Shown here: positions 1-8,765 of the stretch, in pieces
How the letters are laid out: the number at the start of each line of letters is the position of its first letter
How positions within the stretch are numbered: the stretch's first letter is position 1
Source of the DNA: Hyphomicrobium facile
Lineage (GTDB): Bacteria; Pseudomonadota; Alphaproteobacteria; Rhizobiales; Hyphomicrobiaceae
NCBI RefSeq assembly: GCF_900116175.1
Contig: NZ_FPCH01000003.1
Span: forward strand, 682,001 to 746,000
Length of the DNA: 64,000 nt
Direction of reading: 5' to 3'
The notes under the pieces: model-generated
Databases searched by the model: none
Seen by the model: the letters and a program-made list of their open reading frames with translations, nothing else
Told to the model about the DNA's origin: nothing
Program-made: the position numbers and the translations under genes

Positions 1-565
1 CGGCATCACGCTCGATGCGAATCAGACGAAGCTCGTTGAGCAGGTCAGCGGGTATTTCCAGTCGATCGAGAACTTGAAGGGCCAGTTCGTTCAGACGGAC
101 GCCGAGAACAAGCGGATGAAGGGGAAGTTCTTCGTCAAGCGACCGGGTCGCTTCCGGTTCGATTACGCGCTGCCGTCGAAACAAGTCATCGTTTCGGACG
201 GCGAGAACCTTGCCATTCAAGATCTCGATTTGAACAACGAAGATCGGGTGTCACTCGATCAAACGCCTTTCCGGCTGTTGCTGCGTAAAGACGTCAATCT
301 CATTCGCGATGCGCGCATCATCGAAGTGCAGCAGGCCGACGACCTCATTGTCCTCTCGCTGGAAGACAAAGATCCCAATTCTCCGGGCAAGATAAAGCTG
401 TATCTCGCAACCAAGCCGGCGTTGGAATTGAAGGAATGGGTGACAACCGATCCGCAAGGCCAAGCCACCCGAATCGAGTTATCGCAGCTTGTCAAAAGCG
501 ATGAACTCGATGGGAATTTATTTAAAATTCAACCGCTTGGGCCCAAAAAGTCGACCCCATTCTGA
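1..565 (+). CDS. lolA: LolA-like outer-membrane lipoprotein carrier protein (5' end missing)
   Basis: The reading frame is open from base 2 of the window to a TGA at 563-565, so the start and signal peptide lie outside; about 187 residues are visible. LolA is the periplasmic chaperone that takes lipoproteins from LolCDE to the outer membrane. The visible part has the family pattern: an early helix ending in Gln-rich FxQ segments, then KRPGRFRFDY, then a VSDGENL strand and an RLLLRKDVNL strand, with a basic C-terminus. In related Hyphomicrobiales lolA usually sits near xthA and a response regulator; here xthA is absent and a response regulator is 1.1 kb away. The family call is firm. The exact start cannot be judged. 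Confidence 0.88.
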   Translation, partial: GITLDANQTKLVEQVSGYFQSIENLKGQFVQTDAENKRMKGKFFVKRPGRFRFDYALPSKQVIVSDGENLAIQDLDLNNEDRVSLDQTPFRLLLRKDVNLIRDARIIEVQQADDLIVLSLEDKDPNSPGKIKLYLATKPALELKEWVTTDPQGQATRIELSQLVKSDELDGNLFKIQPLGPKKSTPF

Positions 566-660
566 GTTTTCCGAAGCAAATCAGGTTGTTGCGCTTTTGA
601 CGCGACGCAATACCCAACCTGTGGATAAACTCAAGTTTGTCTTCACATTTTCGTGATGTG

Positions 661-852
661 CCCGCGCAGGCACTATTGAATTCTTTCTGCTTGCGCTTAA
701 GTCCAGTCATGCAGGTGGCGTCACCCTGTATTCGGTAGTGCCCCCCGTCTAGCCGAAGACGCTGCCTCTGGTACCGGCTTCCCTCCCGGTGCCGAGCGCG
801 ACAAGCGCATAGCGCCCAGTTCCTCCCCCCGGGACTGGGCGCACTCTTTTTC
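661..852 (+). ncRNA. Candidate trans-acting small RNA with C/U-rich loops
   Basis: The 362-base gap between lolA and the next gene holds no convincing ORF but has stacked hairpins on the + strand ending in a strong intrinsic terminator. A hairpin at about 771-792 has arms GGTACCGG and CCGGTGCC (one G-U pair) around a CTTCCCT-type loop. The terminator loop at 821-833 is also C/U-rich (TCCTCCCCCC), and a third C-run lies at 741-747. C/U-rich loops that can pair with ribosome-binding sites are typical of rhizobial sRNA families such as AbcR/ar15 and ar14/NfeR. I cannot show membership. The 5' end is not determined; 661 is only a working boundary. Confidence 0.4.
812..852 (+). terminator. Rho-independent terminator of the sRNA candidate
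   Basis: A perfect 9-bp stem has arms GCGCCCAGT (812-820) and ACTGGGCGC (834-842) around a C-rich loop, followed by ACTCTTTTT (843-851). A second T-run lies a few bases further on. The T-run is on the + side only, so the orientation is +. It could serve lolA read-through or a separate small RNA. Confidence 0.7.
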
Positions 853-927
853 AGCCCCTTTTTTGCCAAGATTTGGACAAGGTCTTCCGCGCCCCAACGC
901 TGGGTCAGCGTGAGGTGCTGTCAGGCG

Positions 928-1452
928 TCAGCCTGGGTGCGCTTCAATGGGGAGATTAGGGCGAACCTGAGGTAGCTGTGGGGCGACGGTTGCACGCTCC
1001 AAGATCGTATCAACAGCTTTCATGTCGTGCGCCAATAGTTTCAGTCGAGTGGTGATGCACGAGGAGAAGTGCCGGGCGAGCTCGGTGTCCTCCTCCATCA
1101 GCTCGTGCATTTTCTGCCGCGTGAGGCGCAATGCTTTCACTTGGCTCTGCGCAATCACCGTCGTCGTGTGCACGAGTTCGATGAACATCGCCAATTCCGC
1201 GATCATCACTCCTTCGGGGAGAGTTTCGCCGCGCGATTTTTGCGGAACGTCGCGATGATCGTTGATGCGGACGCTGGTGCCCGAGACGATGACGATTGCC
1301 GCGTCGCTCGGGTCATCCTCGGCGATGATGGCATCGCCAGGCCGATAGATGATGCGTTCCGCGCGCCGAACGATCTCGGTCAATTGCAATGGCGTTAGAC
1401 CTTGGAAAAGCGGTAACGCCAAAAGCGGTTTGACGAGGGCGTCGATAGCCAT
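928..1452 (-). CDS. Single-domain cyclic-nucleotide-binding protein
   Basis: This 174-residue protein consists of one cNMP-binding (CRP-like) beta-roll and a short C-terminal tail. The sequence shows an LPLFQGL helix, RPGDAIIAEDD, then PEGVMIAELAMF in the place of the phosphate-binding cassette, then a long helix. There is no helix-turn-helix, so it is not a DNA-binding CRP homologue but more like a regulatory subunit. The frame stays open further upstream, but I chose the ATG at 1452 because a GGAG lies about 10 bases before it and the residues before it look non-coding. It lies 197 bases downstream of the response regulator on the same strand. In Brucella a similar protein, annotated as a cAMP-dependent kinase regulatory subunit, neighbours OtpR (from memory). 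Confidence 0.8.
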   Translation of the reverse strand: MAIDALVKPLLALPLFQGLTPLQLTEIVRRAERIIYRPGDAIIAEDDPSDAAIVIVSGTSVRINDHRDVPQKSRGETLPEGVMIAELAMFIELVHTTTVIAQSQVKALRLTRQKMHELMEEDTELARHFSSCITTRLKLLAHDMKAVDTILERATVAPQLPQVRPNLPIEAHPG

Positions 1453-1649
1453 CGTTCTCGAACTCCATGCAGACAGGACAGATTGAACGCGCCAGCGACG
1501 TGGCTTGGCCGCATGCGAGGGAAATTTAAAACATGACTCGCCAGTCCCTGAAACAATCGCCGCGCGAAACGGCGAAGGGGCCTGTGGATGCATCCGATTA
1601 GCAACGGATACGCAGTCGTTGTGCTTCCCGAAGGGTTAATGCAACTCGC

Positions 1650-2336
1650 CTAAGGCGCAAGCTTGTAGCCACCACTCTCGGTAATCAGCAGCTCGGCGTT
1701 GGAAGGATCTTTCTCGATTTTCTGACGCAACCGATAGATGTGCGTTTCGAGAGTGTGCGTGGTGACGCCGGCGTTGTAGCCCCAGACTTCGTGCAGCAGG
1801 ACGTCTCGCGAAACGACCTTGTCGCCGGAGCGATAGAGATACTTCAGGATCGATGTCTCTTTTTCCGTCAGGCGGATCTTGCTGCCGGTCTGATCGATCA
1901 GAAGTTTCGATGCGGGTTTGAAGGTGTAACTGCCGATCGCGAAGACAGCGTCCTCGCTCTGCTCATGCTGGCGGAGCTGAGCGCGAATGCGCGCGAGGAG
2001 CACCGCGAACTTGAACGGCTTCAGAACGTAATCATTGGCGCCGGCATCGAGCCCCAAGATCTGGTCGGCATCCGATGTATTGCCGGTCAACATCACGATC
2101 GGCGTTTTAAATCCCGATTTGCGAAGCAACTTCACGGCCTCGCGGCCGTCCATGTCCGGCAGGCCGACGTCGAAAACAACGAGATCGAAACGGCCTGTCT
2201 TTGCCGCTTCTATTCCTTTGCTCGCGGTGGCGGCTTCTGACACCTCGAATTCATCGTGTAGGACGAGTTGATCTTTCAACGACGTACGCAGATCTTCATC
2301 GTCGTCGACGAGGAGGACCTTTCGGGCCGTGCTCAT
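1650..2336 (-). CDS. OmpR/PhoB-family response regulator (CenR/OtpR-like)
   Basis: This 228-residue protein has an N-terminal receiver domain: the acidic pocket VDDDED at about 10-15, the phospho-acceptor Asp in VFDVGLPDMDG near 55, Thr in MLTGN and Lys in LKPF. A C-terminal winged helix follows (LTEKETSILKYL, then HIYRLRQKIE). It has the usual OmpR length. The sequence and the adjacent cNMP-binding protein fit the alphaproteobacterial CenR/OtpR group, which controls cell-envelope and beta-lactam stress genes. No histidine kinase is adjacent, so its partner must be encoded elsewhere. The subfamily assignment is from memory and moderately sure; the family is certain. Confidence 0.93.
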   Translation of the reverse strand: MSTARKVLLVDDDEDLRTSLKDQLVLHDEFEVSEAATASKGIEAAKTGRFDLVVFDVGLPDMDGREAVKLLRKSGFKTPIVMLTGNTSDADQILGLDAGANDYVLKPFKFAVLLARIRAQLRQHEQSEDAVFAIGSYTFKPASKLLIDQTGSKIRLTEKETSILKYLYRSGDKVVSRDVLLHEVWGYNAGVTTHTLETHIYRLRQKIEKDPSNAELLITESGGYKLAP

Positions 2337-2447
2337 GGACGTGGCTCCAGTTTCTTGGCTTGCTTTTAGCGTGGAACACTAGCATCGCGTGCGGGGGCAA
2401 CATAGGGTCTCGAAGCAAACAGGCAAGGGGAATGGCTGGTTCCTTGA

Positions 2448-3026
2448 ATGGCGGCATTGAAGACCCGTGGACGGCGCGTGCGCAACGCCTCTCAGAGCGG
2501 CCCAAAACCAGAGGCAAAGCTCTTCGTTAGGGCGTTGTCTCGGGCCTCGCGGCGAGGCCGCTTGCAATTCGGCCAGTTCAACGTGCCCTGCGCATTGGGG
2601 CTCGGTGGCATCAAGGTATTGAAGCGCGAGGGGGATGGCGCAACACCGACGGGGCGGTTTGCGGTGCGCTATGCGCTCTATCGGCCGGATGCGCTGCGGC
2701 CGCGTACGGCGCTCCCTGTTTACGCCATTCATCCGAATGACGGATGGTGCGACAGTCCCTTCGACCGGAATTACAATCGCCCGGTCAAGCTGCCCTATCC
2801 CGCAAGTGCGGAGCGTCTTTGGCGCTCCGACCGGCTCTACGATGTCGTGGTGGTGCTCGGCTATAACGATGCGCCGCGCATGCGCAATCGCGGCAGCGCC
2901 ATTTTCATGCATATCGCGAGGGATGGTTTCAAGCCGACGGAAGGTTGCATCGCGCTGCGGGCCAAGGATCTCCGGCGGCTCTTATCGGTGCTGCCGCGCG
3001 GATGCGAAGTCATCGTTTCAATTTGA
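2448..3026 (+). CDS. YkuD-type L,D-transpeptidase family protein
   Basis: This 192-residue protein has the YkuD catalytic signature near its C-terminus: a conserved His in FMHIARDG, then PTEGCIAL with the catalytic Cys. These enzymes make 3-3 or lipoprotein cross-links in peptidoglycan from the periplasm. The substrate-side segments KREGDGATPTGRF and YAIHPNDGWCD are typical of the short, single-domain subgroup. The N-terminus (about 35 residues, basic) has no clear signal peptide, so export or the chosen ATG is uncertain. The gene is convergent with amtB; a terminator lies between them. Confidence 0.85.
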   Translation: MAALKTRGRRVRNASQSGPKPEAKLFVRALSRASRRGRLQFGQFNVPCALGLGGIKVLKREGDGATPTGRFAVRYALYRPDALRPRTALPVYAIHPNDGWCDSPFDRNYNRPVKLPYPASAERLWRSDRLYDVVVVLGYNDAPRMRNRGSAIFMHIARDGFKPTEGCIALRAKDLRRLLSVLPRGCEVIVSI

Positions 3027-3032
3027 AGACAT

Positions 3033-3066
3033 AAAAAAAGGGCCCGATGCTCGAAGCGCCGGGCCC
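3033..3066 (-). terminator. Rho-independent terminator downstream of amtB
   Basis: Arms GGGCCCG (3040-3046) and CGGGCCC (3060-3066) pair perfectly. On the minus strand the stem is followed by seven T (3039-3033). It sits 85 bases after the amtB stop and closes the glnK-amtB operon. Confidence 0.85.
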
Positions 3067-3150
3067 AAGGTTGAGCACGTCTAGGTGGAGACGCGTGCTC
3101 GGGAGGAGAGATCCCCGCGGCCCCTTTCAAGGCCACGGGAAATGCGTGAA

Positions 3151-4671
3151 TCAGTAGTGGTAGGCGCTCTCGCCGTGATCGACGAGATCGAGACCTTCGC
3201 GCTCTTTCTCTTCCGACGGGCGGAGACCGATGACGATATCGACCAGCTTGAAGAGAACGGCGGAGCCGATGCCGCTCCAGAGAAGGGTCAGTCCAACCAT
3301 CTTGGCCTGAGCGGTTACCTGAGCGACCATGTCGTAGGTGCCTGCCGCCATTTCGCCGGGCTTCGAGAGGTAGTCGGCGATGCCGGCTCCGCCCCACTCG
3401 GGATTGACGAGAAGGCCCGTGCCGATTGCGCCGACGATGCCGCCGATGCAGTGGACGCCGAAGACATCCAAGCTGTCGTCGTAACCGAGCGCTCCCTTAA
3501 CTGCCGAGCAGAAGAAGAAGCAGATCGGGCTGACGACGAGGCCGAGGATGATCGAGCCCATGACGCCGGAGAAGCCGCAAGCCGGTGTGATCGCCACGAG
3601 ACCGGCGACGACGCCCGACGCCATGCCGAGTGCCGACGGCTTGCCCTTCGCGATCCACTCAATGAGCGTCCACGAGAGGCCCGCTGCGCAGGTCGCGATG
3701 AACGTGTTGATGAACGGAACGCCCGCAAACTGGTTGATTTCGAGGTTCGAACCAACGTTGAAGCCGAACCAGCCGACCCACAGAAGAGCGGCGCCGATCA
3801 TCGTCATCACCAGCGAGTGCGGAGGCATGGGTTCTTTACCGTAGCCGATGCGCTTGCCGAGGATCAGACAGCCGACGAGTGCGGCGATGCCGGAGTTGAT
3901 GTGAACGACGGTGCCGCCAGCGAAGTCGAGTGCGCCCCACTGGAAGCCGATGCCTGCGTCCTTCAGCACGGCGTCGAGAGCTGCTTGTGCCTGGACTTTT
4001 GCGTCGCCCGTCGCGGCGGCAACGGCCTTTGCGGCGTTACCGAACGTATCCGGGCCGCCCCAGTACCAGACCATATGCGCGATCGGGAAATAGATGAACG
4101 TTACCCAGAGCGCCATGAACACGAGCATCGCCGAAAATTTCAGACGCTCGGCAACGGCACCCAGGATAAGGCAGGGTGTGATACACGCGAACGTCATCTG
4201 GAAGATGATGTAGGTGTATTCAGGAATGTAGACGCCGTTCGAGAAGGTGGCGGCGAGCGAGTTCGAATCGACGCCCTTCAAGAACGCTTTGGAGAAACCG
4301 CCAACGAAGTCGTTGAGGTTGCCGCCGTTGGTAAAGGCCATGGAGTAGCCGTAGAGCACCCAAAGAATCGCGACGAGGCAGAGCGTTGCGAACACCTGCA
4401 TCATCATCGAGAGCATGTTCTTCGAACGGACCAATCCGCCGTAGAACAATGCGAGGCCCGGCACCGTCATCAGAAGAACGAGGACTGATGCGACGTACAT
4501 AAAGGCGGAATCGCCCTTATTCGGCACCGGGGGCGCCGCTGCGGCCGCGGCGGGAGCCGCAGGGGCAGCGGTCGTCGCTGCGTCCTGGGCCAACGCCGGG
4601 TCGATAATAAGCGCAATGGCGCCGAGGGCCCCCAAGACCCCTGCGCACCGCGCTACAGTTCGAAACTCCAT
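3151..4671 (-). CDS. amtB: Ammonium transporter AmtB
   Basis: This 506-residue Amt/Rh-family channel carries ammonium across the inner membrane. A signal peptide (about 1-28, ending PALAQ) is followed by an Ala/Pro linker and then 11 membrane segments. The twin-His pore is visible: VVHINSG and FGVHCIGG. The cytoplasmic tail is short, ending in GESAYHY. A GGGAG lies about 10 bases before the ATG. glnK is 44 bases upstream on the same strand, the classical pairing in which GlnK blocks AmtB when nitrogen is plentiful. Confidence 0.97.
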   Translation of the reverse strand: MEFRTVARCAGVLGALGAIALIIDPALAQDAATTAAPAAPAAAAAAPPVPNKGDSAFMYVASVLVLLMTVPGLALFYGGLVRSKNMLSMMMQVFATLCLVAILWVLYGYSMAFTNGGNLNDFVGGFSKAFLKGVDSNSLAATFSNGVYIPEYTYIIFQMTFACITPCLILGAVAERLKFSAMLVFMALWVTFIYFPIAHMVWYWGGPDTFGNAAKAVAAATGDAKVQAQAALDAVLKDAGIGFQWGALDFAGGTVVHINSGIAALVGCLILGKRIGYGKEPMPPHSLVMTMIGAALLWVGWFGFNVGSNLEINQFAGVPFINTFIATCAAGLSWTLIEWIAKGKPSALGMASGVVAGLVAITPACGFSGVMGSIILGLVVSPICFFFCSAVKGALGYDDSLDVFGVHCIGGIVGAIGTGLLVNPEWGGAGIADYLSKPGEMAAGTYDMVAQVTAQAKMVGLTLLWSGIGSAVLFKLVDIVIGLRPSEEKEREGLDLVDHGESAYHY

Positions 4672-4715
4672 GTGTGTGCTCCCTGATTGACGTCTAAAAA
4701 GCGAAATCCTGGGCT

Positions 4716-5108
<393 letters not shown>

Positions 5109-5148
5109 TCATCCCCACGCCGGGAAGCAGACTTCGCGACGTAGGGAG

Positions 5149-5163
5149 TCAAGACGCGTGCCA
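5149..5163 (-). promoter_or_regulatory. Possible sigma-54 promoter of glnK-amtB (imperfect)
   Basis: On the minus strand the site reads TGGCAC, five bases, TTGA, with the -24 box perfect and the -12 box TTGA instead of TTGC. The position, about 95 bases before the glnK start, is right for a nitrogen-regulated leader. The mismatch hits one of the invariant bases, so this is only tentative; a comparable near-match occurs at about 30050 where no promoter is expected. Confidence 0.35.
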
Positions 5164-5284
5164 GTTTCGCAGCGCTTACTCAAGGTGTTGATTAGACAAC
5201 GGAAAGTTTGTCAGCCCGCAGATCCGGCGCGCGTTCAGCACACATAGTAAGCACAGAAATTGTGCATTTTGGGCCGATTGAACG

Positions 5285-6181
5285 CTATTTGGGCAGGAAT
5301 GCGGTTTCTCTGGGGCGCATCAATCCTTCCTGGACTGCAGACGCAACCAGCTGCCCCTGGCGGTTGAATATCGCGCCCCGGCAATAGGCGCGTGCACCCG
5401 AGGCGCTGGGGCTGTCCTGGACGTAGAGCAGCCAGTCGTCGGCGCGGAACGGCCGGTGGAACCACATCGCGTGGTCGAGGCTCGCTAATTGGATGTCGCT
5501 GTCGAACAGCAGCTTGCCGTGGGCGACCAGGGCCGTGTCGAGCAGGGTGAAGTCCGACGCGTAGGCGAGGACCGCCTGGTGGATGTAGGCATTGCCATTC
5601 AGGGGGCCGTTGGTCTTGAGCCAGATCGATTGCGTCGCGGGCCTCGGCTCACGGCTGGCGTAGCGAGAGGCATCTACAATGCGAACGTCGATCGGGCGGT
5701 CGCGGCTGAGGTAGGAACGCATGCTTTCTGGCAGATCGGCATTGCCGGCGCGCAGGAGATCCTGGCTGCTGGGGAGAGCCTCGGGCGCGGGAACGTCGGG
5801 CATTTTCGACTGATGCTCGAAACCCGCCTCCGGCTTGTGGAACGAGGCGCTCATCGAGAAAATGGCACGTCCGTGCTGGATGGCGCGCACCCGGCGGGTC
5901 GTGAAACTGCCGCCGTCGCGGATACGTTCAACGTCGTAGACGATTTCGCGCTCGGGATCGCCGGCGAGCAGGAAGTAGCCATGCAACGAGTGGATCGGGC
6001 GGCTCTCGTCAACCGTCGATGCGGCTGCAACTACTGCTTGGCCAAGAACCAAGCCGCCGTAAACGCGTTGCCAGCCTTCGCTCGCCTTCGGGCCGCGGAA
6101 CAGGTTGTCTTCAAGCGGTTCCAGGGTCAGCGTCTCAAGGAGCTTGTCCAGGGCCGAATGCGACGAAGGCGATGCTGTCAT
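5285..6181 (-). CDS. tesB: Acyl-CoA thioesterase II (TesB)
   Basis: This 298-residue double hot-dog thioesterase hydrolyses medium- and long-chain acyl-CoA to free acid and CoA. The N-terminal hot-dog carries GWQRVYGGLVLGQA and the HSLHGYFL strand with GGSFTTRRV. The C-terminal hot-dog carries LASLDHAMWFHRP (the catalytic Asp) and the SAVQEGLMR end with the catalytic Gln. I placed the start at MTASPSSH; the 20 extra residues upstream in frame are Arg-rich and unlike the family. It is divergent from the ubiH-like gene. Confidence 0.94.
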   Translation of the reverse strand: MTASPSSHSALDKLLETLTLEPLEDNLFRGPKASEGWQRVYGGLVLGQAVVAAASTVDESRPIHSLHGYFLLAGDPEREIVYDVERIRDGGSFTTRRVRAIQHGRAIFSMSASFHKPEAGFEHQSKMPDVPAPEALPSSQDLLRAGNADLPESMRSYLSRDRPIDVRIVDASRYASREPRPATQSIWLKTNGPLNGNAYIHQAVLAYASDFTLLDTALVAHGKLLFDSDIQLASLDHAMWFHRPFRADDWLLYVQDSPSASGARAYCRGAIFNRQGQLVASAVQEGLMRPRETAFLPK

Positions 6182-6277
6182 GATGGACTTTCGCAAGGAA
6201 GTTGTAGTGAGATGAAGACGTCGACGGTCTGGCCGACGCATTGAAGGCCGGCGCGAAGATATCTAGGCTGTCACGGC

Positions 6278-7570
6278 GTGCGCGAAAAGCAAGTTGCTGT
6301 CGCGGCACAGAGCGGTCCGGTGGTGCAGTCGGTGGTGCGTGTTTTGAAATTTGATGTGGCGATTGCGGGCGGCAGCTTCGCGGGCTTGGCCGTTGCGCGA
6401 GGTCTCGCTCAGGCCCTTGGGCCGGATATCAAAATTGGCGTCATCGAGCGCGCCGATCTCGCGACGACGTCCGCCGGTTCCGACAGCCGGGCGTTTGCGA
6501 TCTGGGCCGGGACAAAGAAAATCCTCGAAGGGCTCGGCGTCTGGGATGCGGTGAGCAGCGACGCTCAGGTCGTCACGTCGATCGAGATTTCGGATTCGAA
6601 TATCGACGATGCCTTCAGGCCGTCGCGCGTCACTTACGACGCGCACACGAAGGACGGGTCGCCCGCCGCCTACATCGTACCGGCAACGTCGCTTCAGGCG
6701 GCGCTCTACAAGTCGGTCGCCAACGATTCATCCATCAGCTGGATCGCTCCGGCGGACGTCGATGGGATGTTGCTCGGAGAATATTCGAGCGAACTTACGC
6801 TTCGCGACGGAAGAGTGATCAGCGCTCAACTCACTATTGCCGCCGACGGAAGAAATTCAAAGCTCAGAGACGACGCCGGCATCAAGACGATCGGCTGGGC
6901 CTATCCGCAAACCGGCATCGTGGCGCGCGTGAAATTCGAAGAGCCGCATGGTGGCGTCGCGATCCAGCACTTCTTGCCGGGCGGTCCATTCGCGATCCTG
7001 CCGCTGCCGAACAATCGCGCCTGCATCACGTGGAGCGCGGACAAAGATGAAGCAGCGCGGATGACGGCTCTCGATGACGATGATTTTCTCGCTGAGCTCG
7101 ATCGGCGCATCGGAGGCCGTTTCGGCGCGATTGCGCTCGACGGGCCCCGCCAGTCCTGGCCGCTCGATGTTCGCATTGCGCGGCGGCTCATCGCGCCGCG
7201 GTTCGCGCTCGTCGGCGACGCGGCGCACGGCGTGCATCCCATCGCCGGACAAGGCGTCAATCTCGCTCTCAGAGACGCGGCTGCGATGATTGAAGTTTTG
7301 GCGGATGCCGGACGTCTCGGGATCGATTTCGGCAACGGCACGCATCTCGAGCGTTACCAGCGCTGGCGCCGTTTCGATTCCACGATGTCCGCTACGCTTT
7401 ACGACAGCCTCAATCGCGCCTTCGCCGTCGACAACATGGTGCTCAGAGCAGGCCGTGGTGCTGCGCTGGGAGTTCTCGACCGTCTGCCGAGCCTCAAGGA
7501 TTTCATTATCGCCGAGGCGGCGGGCGTTACCGGAGATTTGCCGAAGCTTGCGAGAGGCTGCCCAGTCTAG
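6278..7570 (+). CDS. ubiH: FAD-dependent UbiH/UbiF/Coq6-family hydroxylase
   Basis: This flavin monooxygenase of about 430 residues is expected to hydroxylate the ubiquinone ring precursor. Visible motifs are the N-terminal Rossmann variant VAIAGGSFAGLAVARGL, the mid-protein DG motif IAADGRNSKLRDDAG, and the FAD-binding GD motif ALVGDAAHGVHPIAGQGVN. The first possible start is GTG at 6278; GTGs some 20 codons later, just before LKFDVAIAGG, would give a more typical N-terminus. Which ring position it acts on cannot be read from sequence. Its stop overlaps the rimM stop by 4 bases (CTAG). Confidence 0.9.
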   Translation: MREKQVAVAAQSGPVVQSVVRVLKFDVAIAGGSFAGLAVARGLAQALGPDIKIGVIERADLATTSAGSDSRAFAIWAGTKKILEGLGVWDAVSSDAQVVTSIEISDSNIDDAFRPSRVTYDAHTKDGSPAAYIVPATSLQAALYKSVANDSSISWIAPADVDGMLLGEYSSELTLRDGRVISAQLTIAADGRNSKLRDDAGIKTIGWAYPQTGIVARVKFEEPHGGVAIQHFLPGGPFAILPLPNNRACITWSADKDEAARMTALDDDDFLAELDRRIGGRFGAIALDGPRQSWPLDVRIARRLIAPRFALVGDAAHGVHPIAGQGVNLALRDAAAMIEVLADAGRLGIDFGNGTHLERYQRWRRFDSTMSATLYDSLNRAFAVDNMVLRAGRGAALGVLDRLPSLKDFIIAEAAGVTGDLPKLARGCPV

Positions 7571-8151
7571 GAGCGATCATCTTCGCCCGATACTTCCGCG
7601 CCTTCGGATTGTTCCTCAGATTCCTCGTCATCGCTTCCCGTCAATTCGGGGCGATTGATGACTATGGTGCCGGCTGCAAGGTCGACTGCCGGTACCCATC
7701 TGTCCTCGAACGGAATGAACTCCGTCTCGGTGCCGTCGCCGGGTTTCAGCTCGAGTAAATCTCCCGCGCCGAAATTCTGTACGGAGACGATCTTTCCGAG
7801 TGCGCTGCCGTCGCTTGCCACTGCGCGAAGACCGATGAGATCGGCGTAATAGTATTCCGCGCTTGCCGGTTCCGGCAATTTATCGCGGCTTATGTAAAGT
7901 TTGGTCCCTCGCAATGGCTCGGCTGCATTACGATCCTCAATTCCACTAATTCGCGCAACGATGCCTTTGCTCGTCACGCGCACGACGCGGAGCGTGAAAC
8001 TTCGCTGTCCCGTCGCGTCGGCCAGCGGCCCGTAGGAGGCGATGGCTTCGGGGGCTCCGGTGTAAGCGCGGACCAGGACGTCGCCGCGGATGCCATGAGC
8101 GCCGGAGATTTCGCCGACGAGAATTCGGTTCGTGGTCTTGTTGTTCGGCAA
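7567..8151 (-). CDS. rimM: Ribosome maturation factor RimM
   Basis: RimM helps 30S assembly and 16S rRNA processing around ribosomal protein S19. The N-terminal beta-barrel begins ILVGEISGAHGIRGDVLV. The PRC-barrel follows, with YYYADLIGLRAV and FIPFEDRWVPAVD. An acidic tail (about 25 residues, rich in Glu, Asp and Ser) is unusual in length. No ATG is available; I chose the TTG at 8151 with a GGAA before it, and a TTG at 8181 is the alternative. It is separated from rpsP by a terminator and a small gene, and trmD does not follow as it usually does. Confidence 0.93.
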   Translation of the reverse strand: MPNNKTTNRILVGEISGAHGIRGDVLVRAYTGAPEAIASYGPLADATGQRSFTLRVVRVTSKGIVARISGIEDRNAAEPLRGTKLYISRDKLPEPASAEYYYADLIGLRAVASDGSALGKIVSVQNFGAGDLLELKPGDGTETEFIPFEDRWVPAVDLAAGTIVINRPELTGSDDEESEEQSEGAEVSGEDDRS

Positions 8152-8250
8152 TTGAGGTTCCAGCCAAGTCTCGGGTTGCAAGTGGCGTTATATTTTCAAT
8201 CGCGCAAAGCCGCAGTTTTTATTTTCGAAGTTTTATTGTTGCAGGGCGCG

Positions 8251-8631
8251 CTACTGGCTCGGCAAGGGGCCGAGATAGGTAATCTGGATATCGATCTGTT
8301 TGCCGCCGACGAGGACTGTCGCGTTCTGAGATAATGCATACGGATCGATCTCGCCGGTTATCTGAACGGCATAGCTCGGCTTGGGGTGCGCGGGGTGCCG
8401 CGCCGATCGATAGCGCAGCGGAATTTTGTAAGTGCCACGCAGGAAAGTCCTCGCAGTTGCGTGCTTCGGGTGTGAATCCAGCTCGCCCATATAGACCCTG
8501 CCTTGCGGATCCGCGCCGAACAGCCGGCCATTGCGGCGTATCAAAATGAATCGCTCAAATGCATGTGCCTGTTTGCGCTCGCGCGCACTCGTGATCTCGT
8601 ACAGGCCATCTGCGGCCTTACGCTCTATCAT
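8251..8631 (-). CDS. Small conserved-looking protein of unknown function
   Basis: This 126-residue protein has no signal peptide or membrane segment. The start (ATG at 8631, MIERKAADGLYEI) was chosen because the upstream frame runs through the rpsP terminator. The pattern DGLYEI, then GRLFGADPQGRVYMGEL, then a strand-rich C-half ending TYLGPLP is faintly like the small GrlR-type beta-barrel, but I would not name it so. It lies between rpsP and rimM in the same direction, with its own upstream terminator, and so probably has its own promoter. Confidence 0.6.
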   Translation of the reverse strand: MIERKAADGLYEITSARERKQAHAFERFILIRRNGRLFGADPQGRVYMGELDSHPKHATARTFLRGTYKIPLRYRSARHPAHPKPSYAVQITGEIDPYALSQNATVLVGGKQIDIQITYLGPLPSQ

Positions 8632-8695
8632 TGCGGTCCACTCCCACACACCCAGAGGTGGTGCTCCAAAATTCGGGCCAGTGAGAGCTGCAACG

Positions 8696-8730
8696 AAAAA
8701 ACCTCCCGAGTTGCACTCGAGAGGTTTTTT
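8696..8730 (-). terminator. Intrinsic terminator after rpsP
   Basis: A near-perfect hairpin with arms AACCTCCCGAG and CTCGAGAGGTT (one mismatched pair) is flanked by A6 on one side and T6 on the other. It can work in both directions but lies 36 bases after the rpsP stop and ends the ffh-rpsP transcript. Confidence 0.85.
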
Positions 8731-8765
8731 GGAAACACGAAATGCCTTGCGGCTCAGCTCGCGGT

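Noticed and set aside
522-869. 115-codon minus-strand frame in the gap after lolA
   Set aside because: Overlaps the terminator and sRNA candidate; no protein-like pattern or ribosome-binding site.
3085-4488. 467-codon frame opposite amtB
   Set aside because: Its translation is an unlike run of acidic/Arg/His residues; amtB is unambiguous on the other strand.
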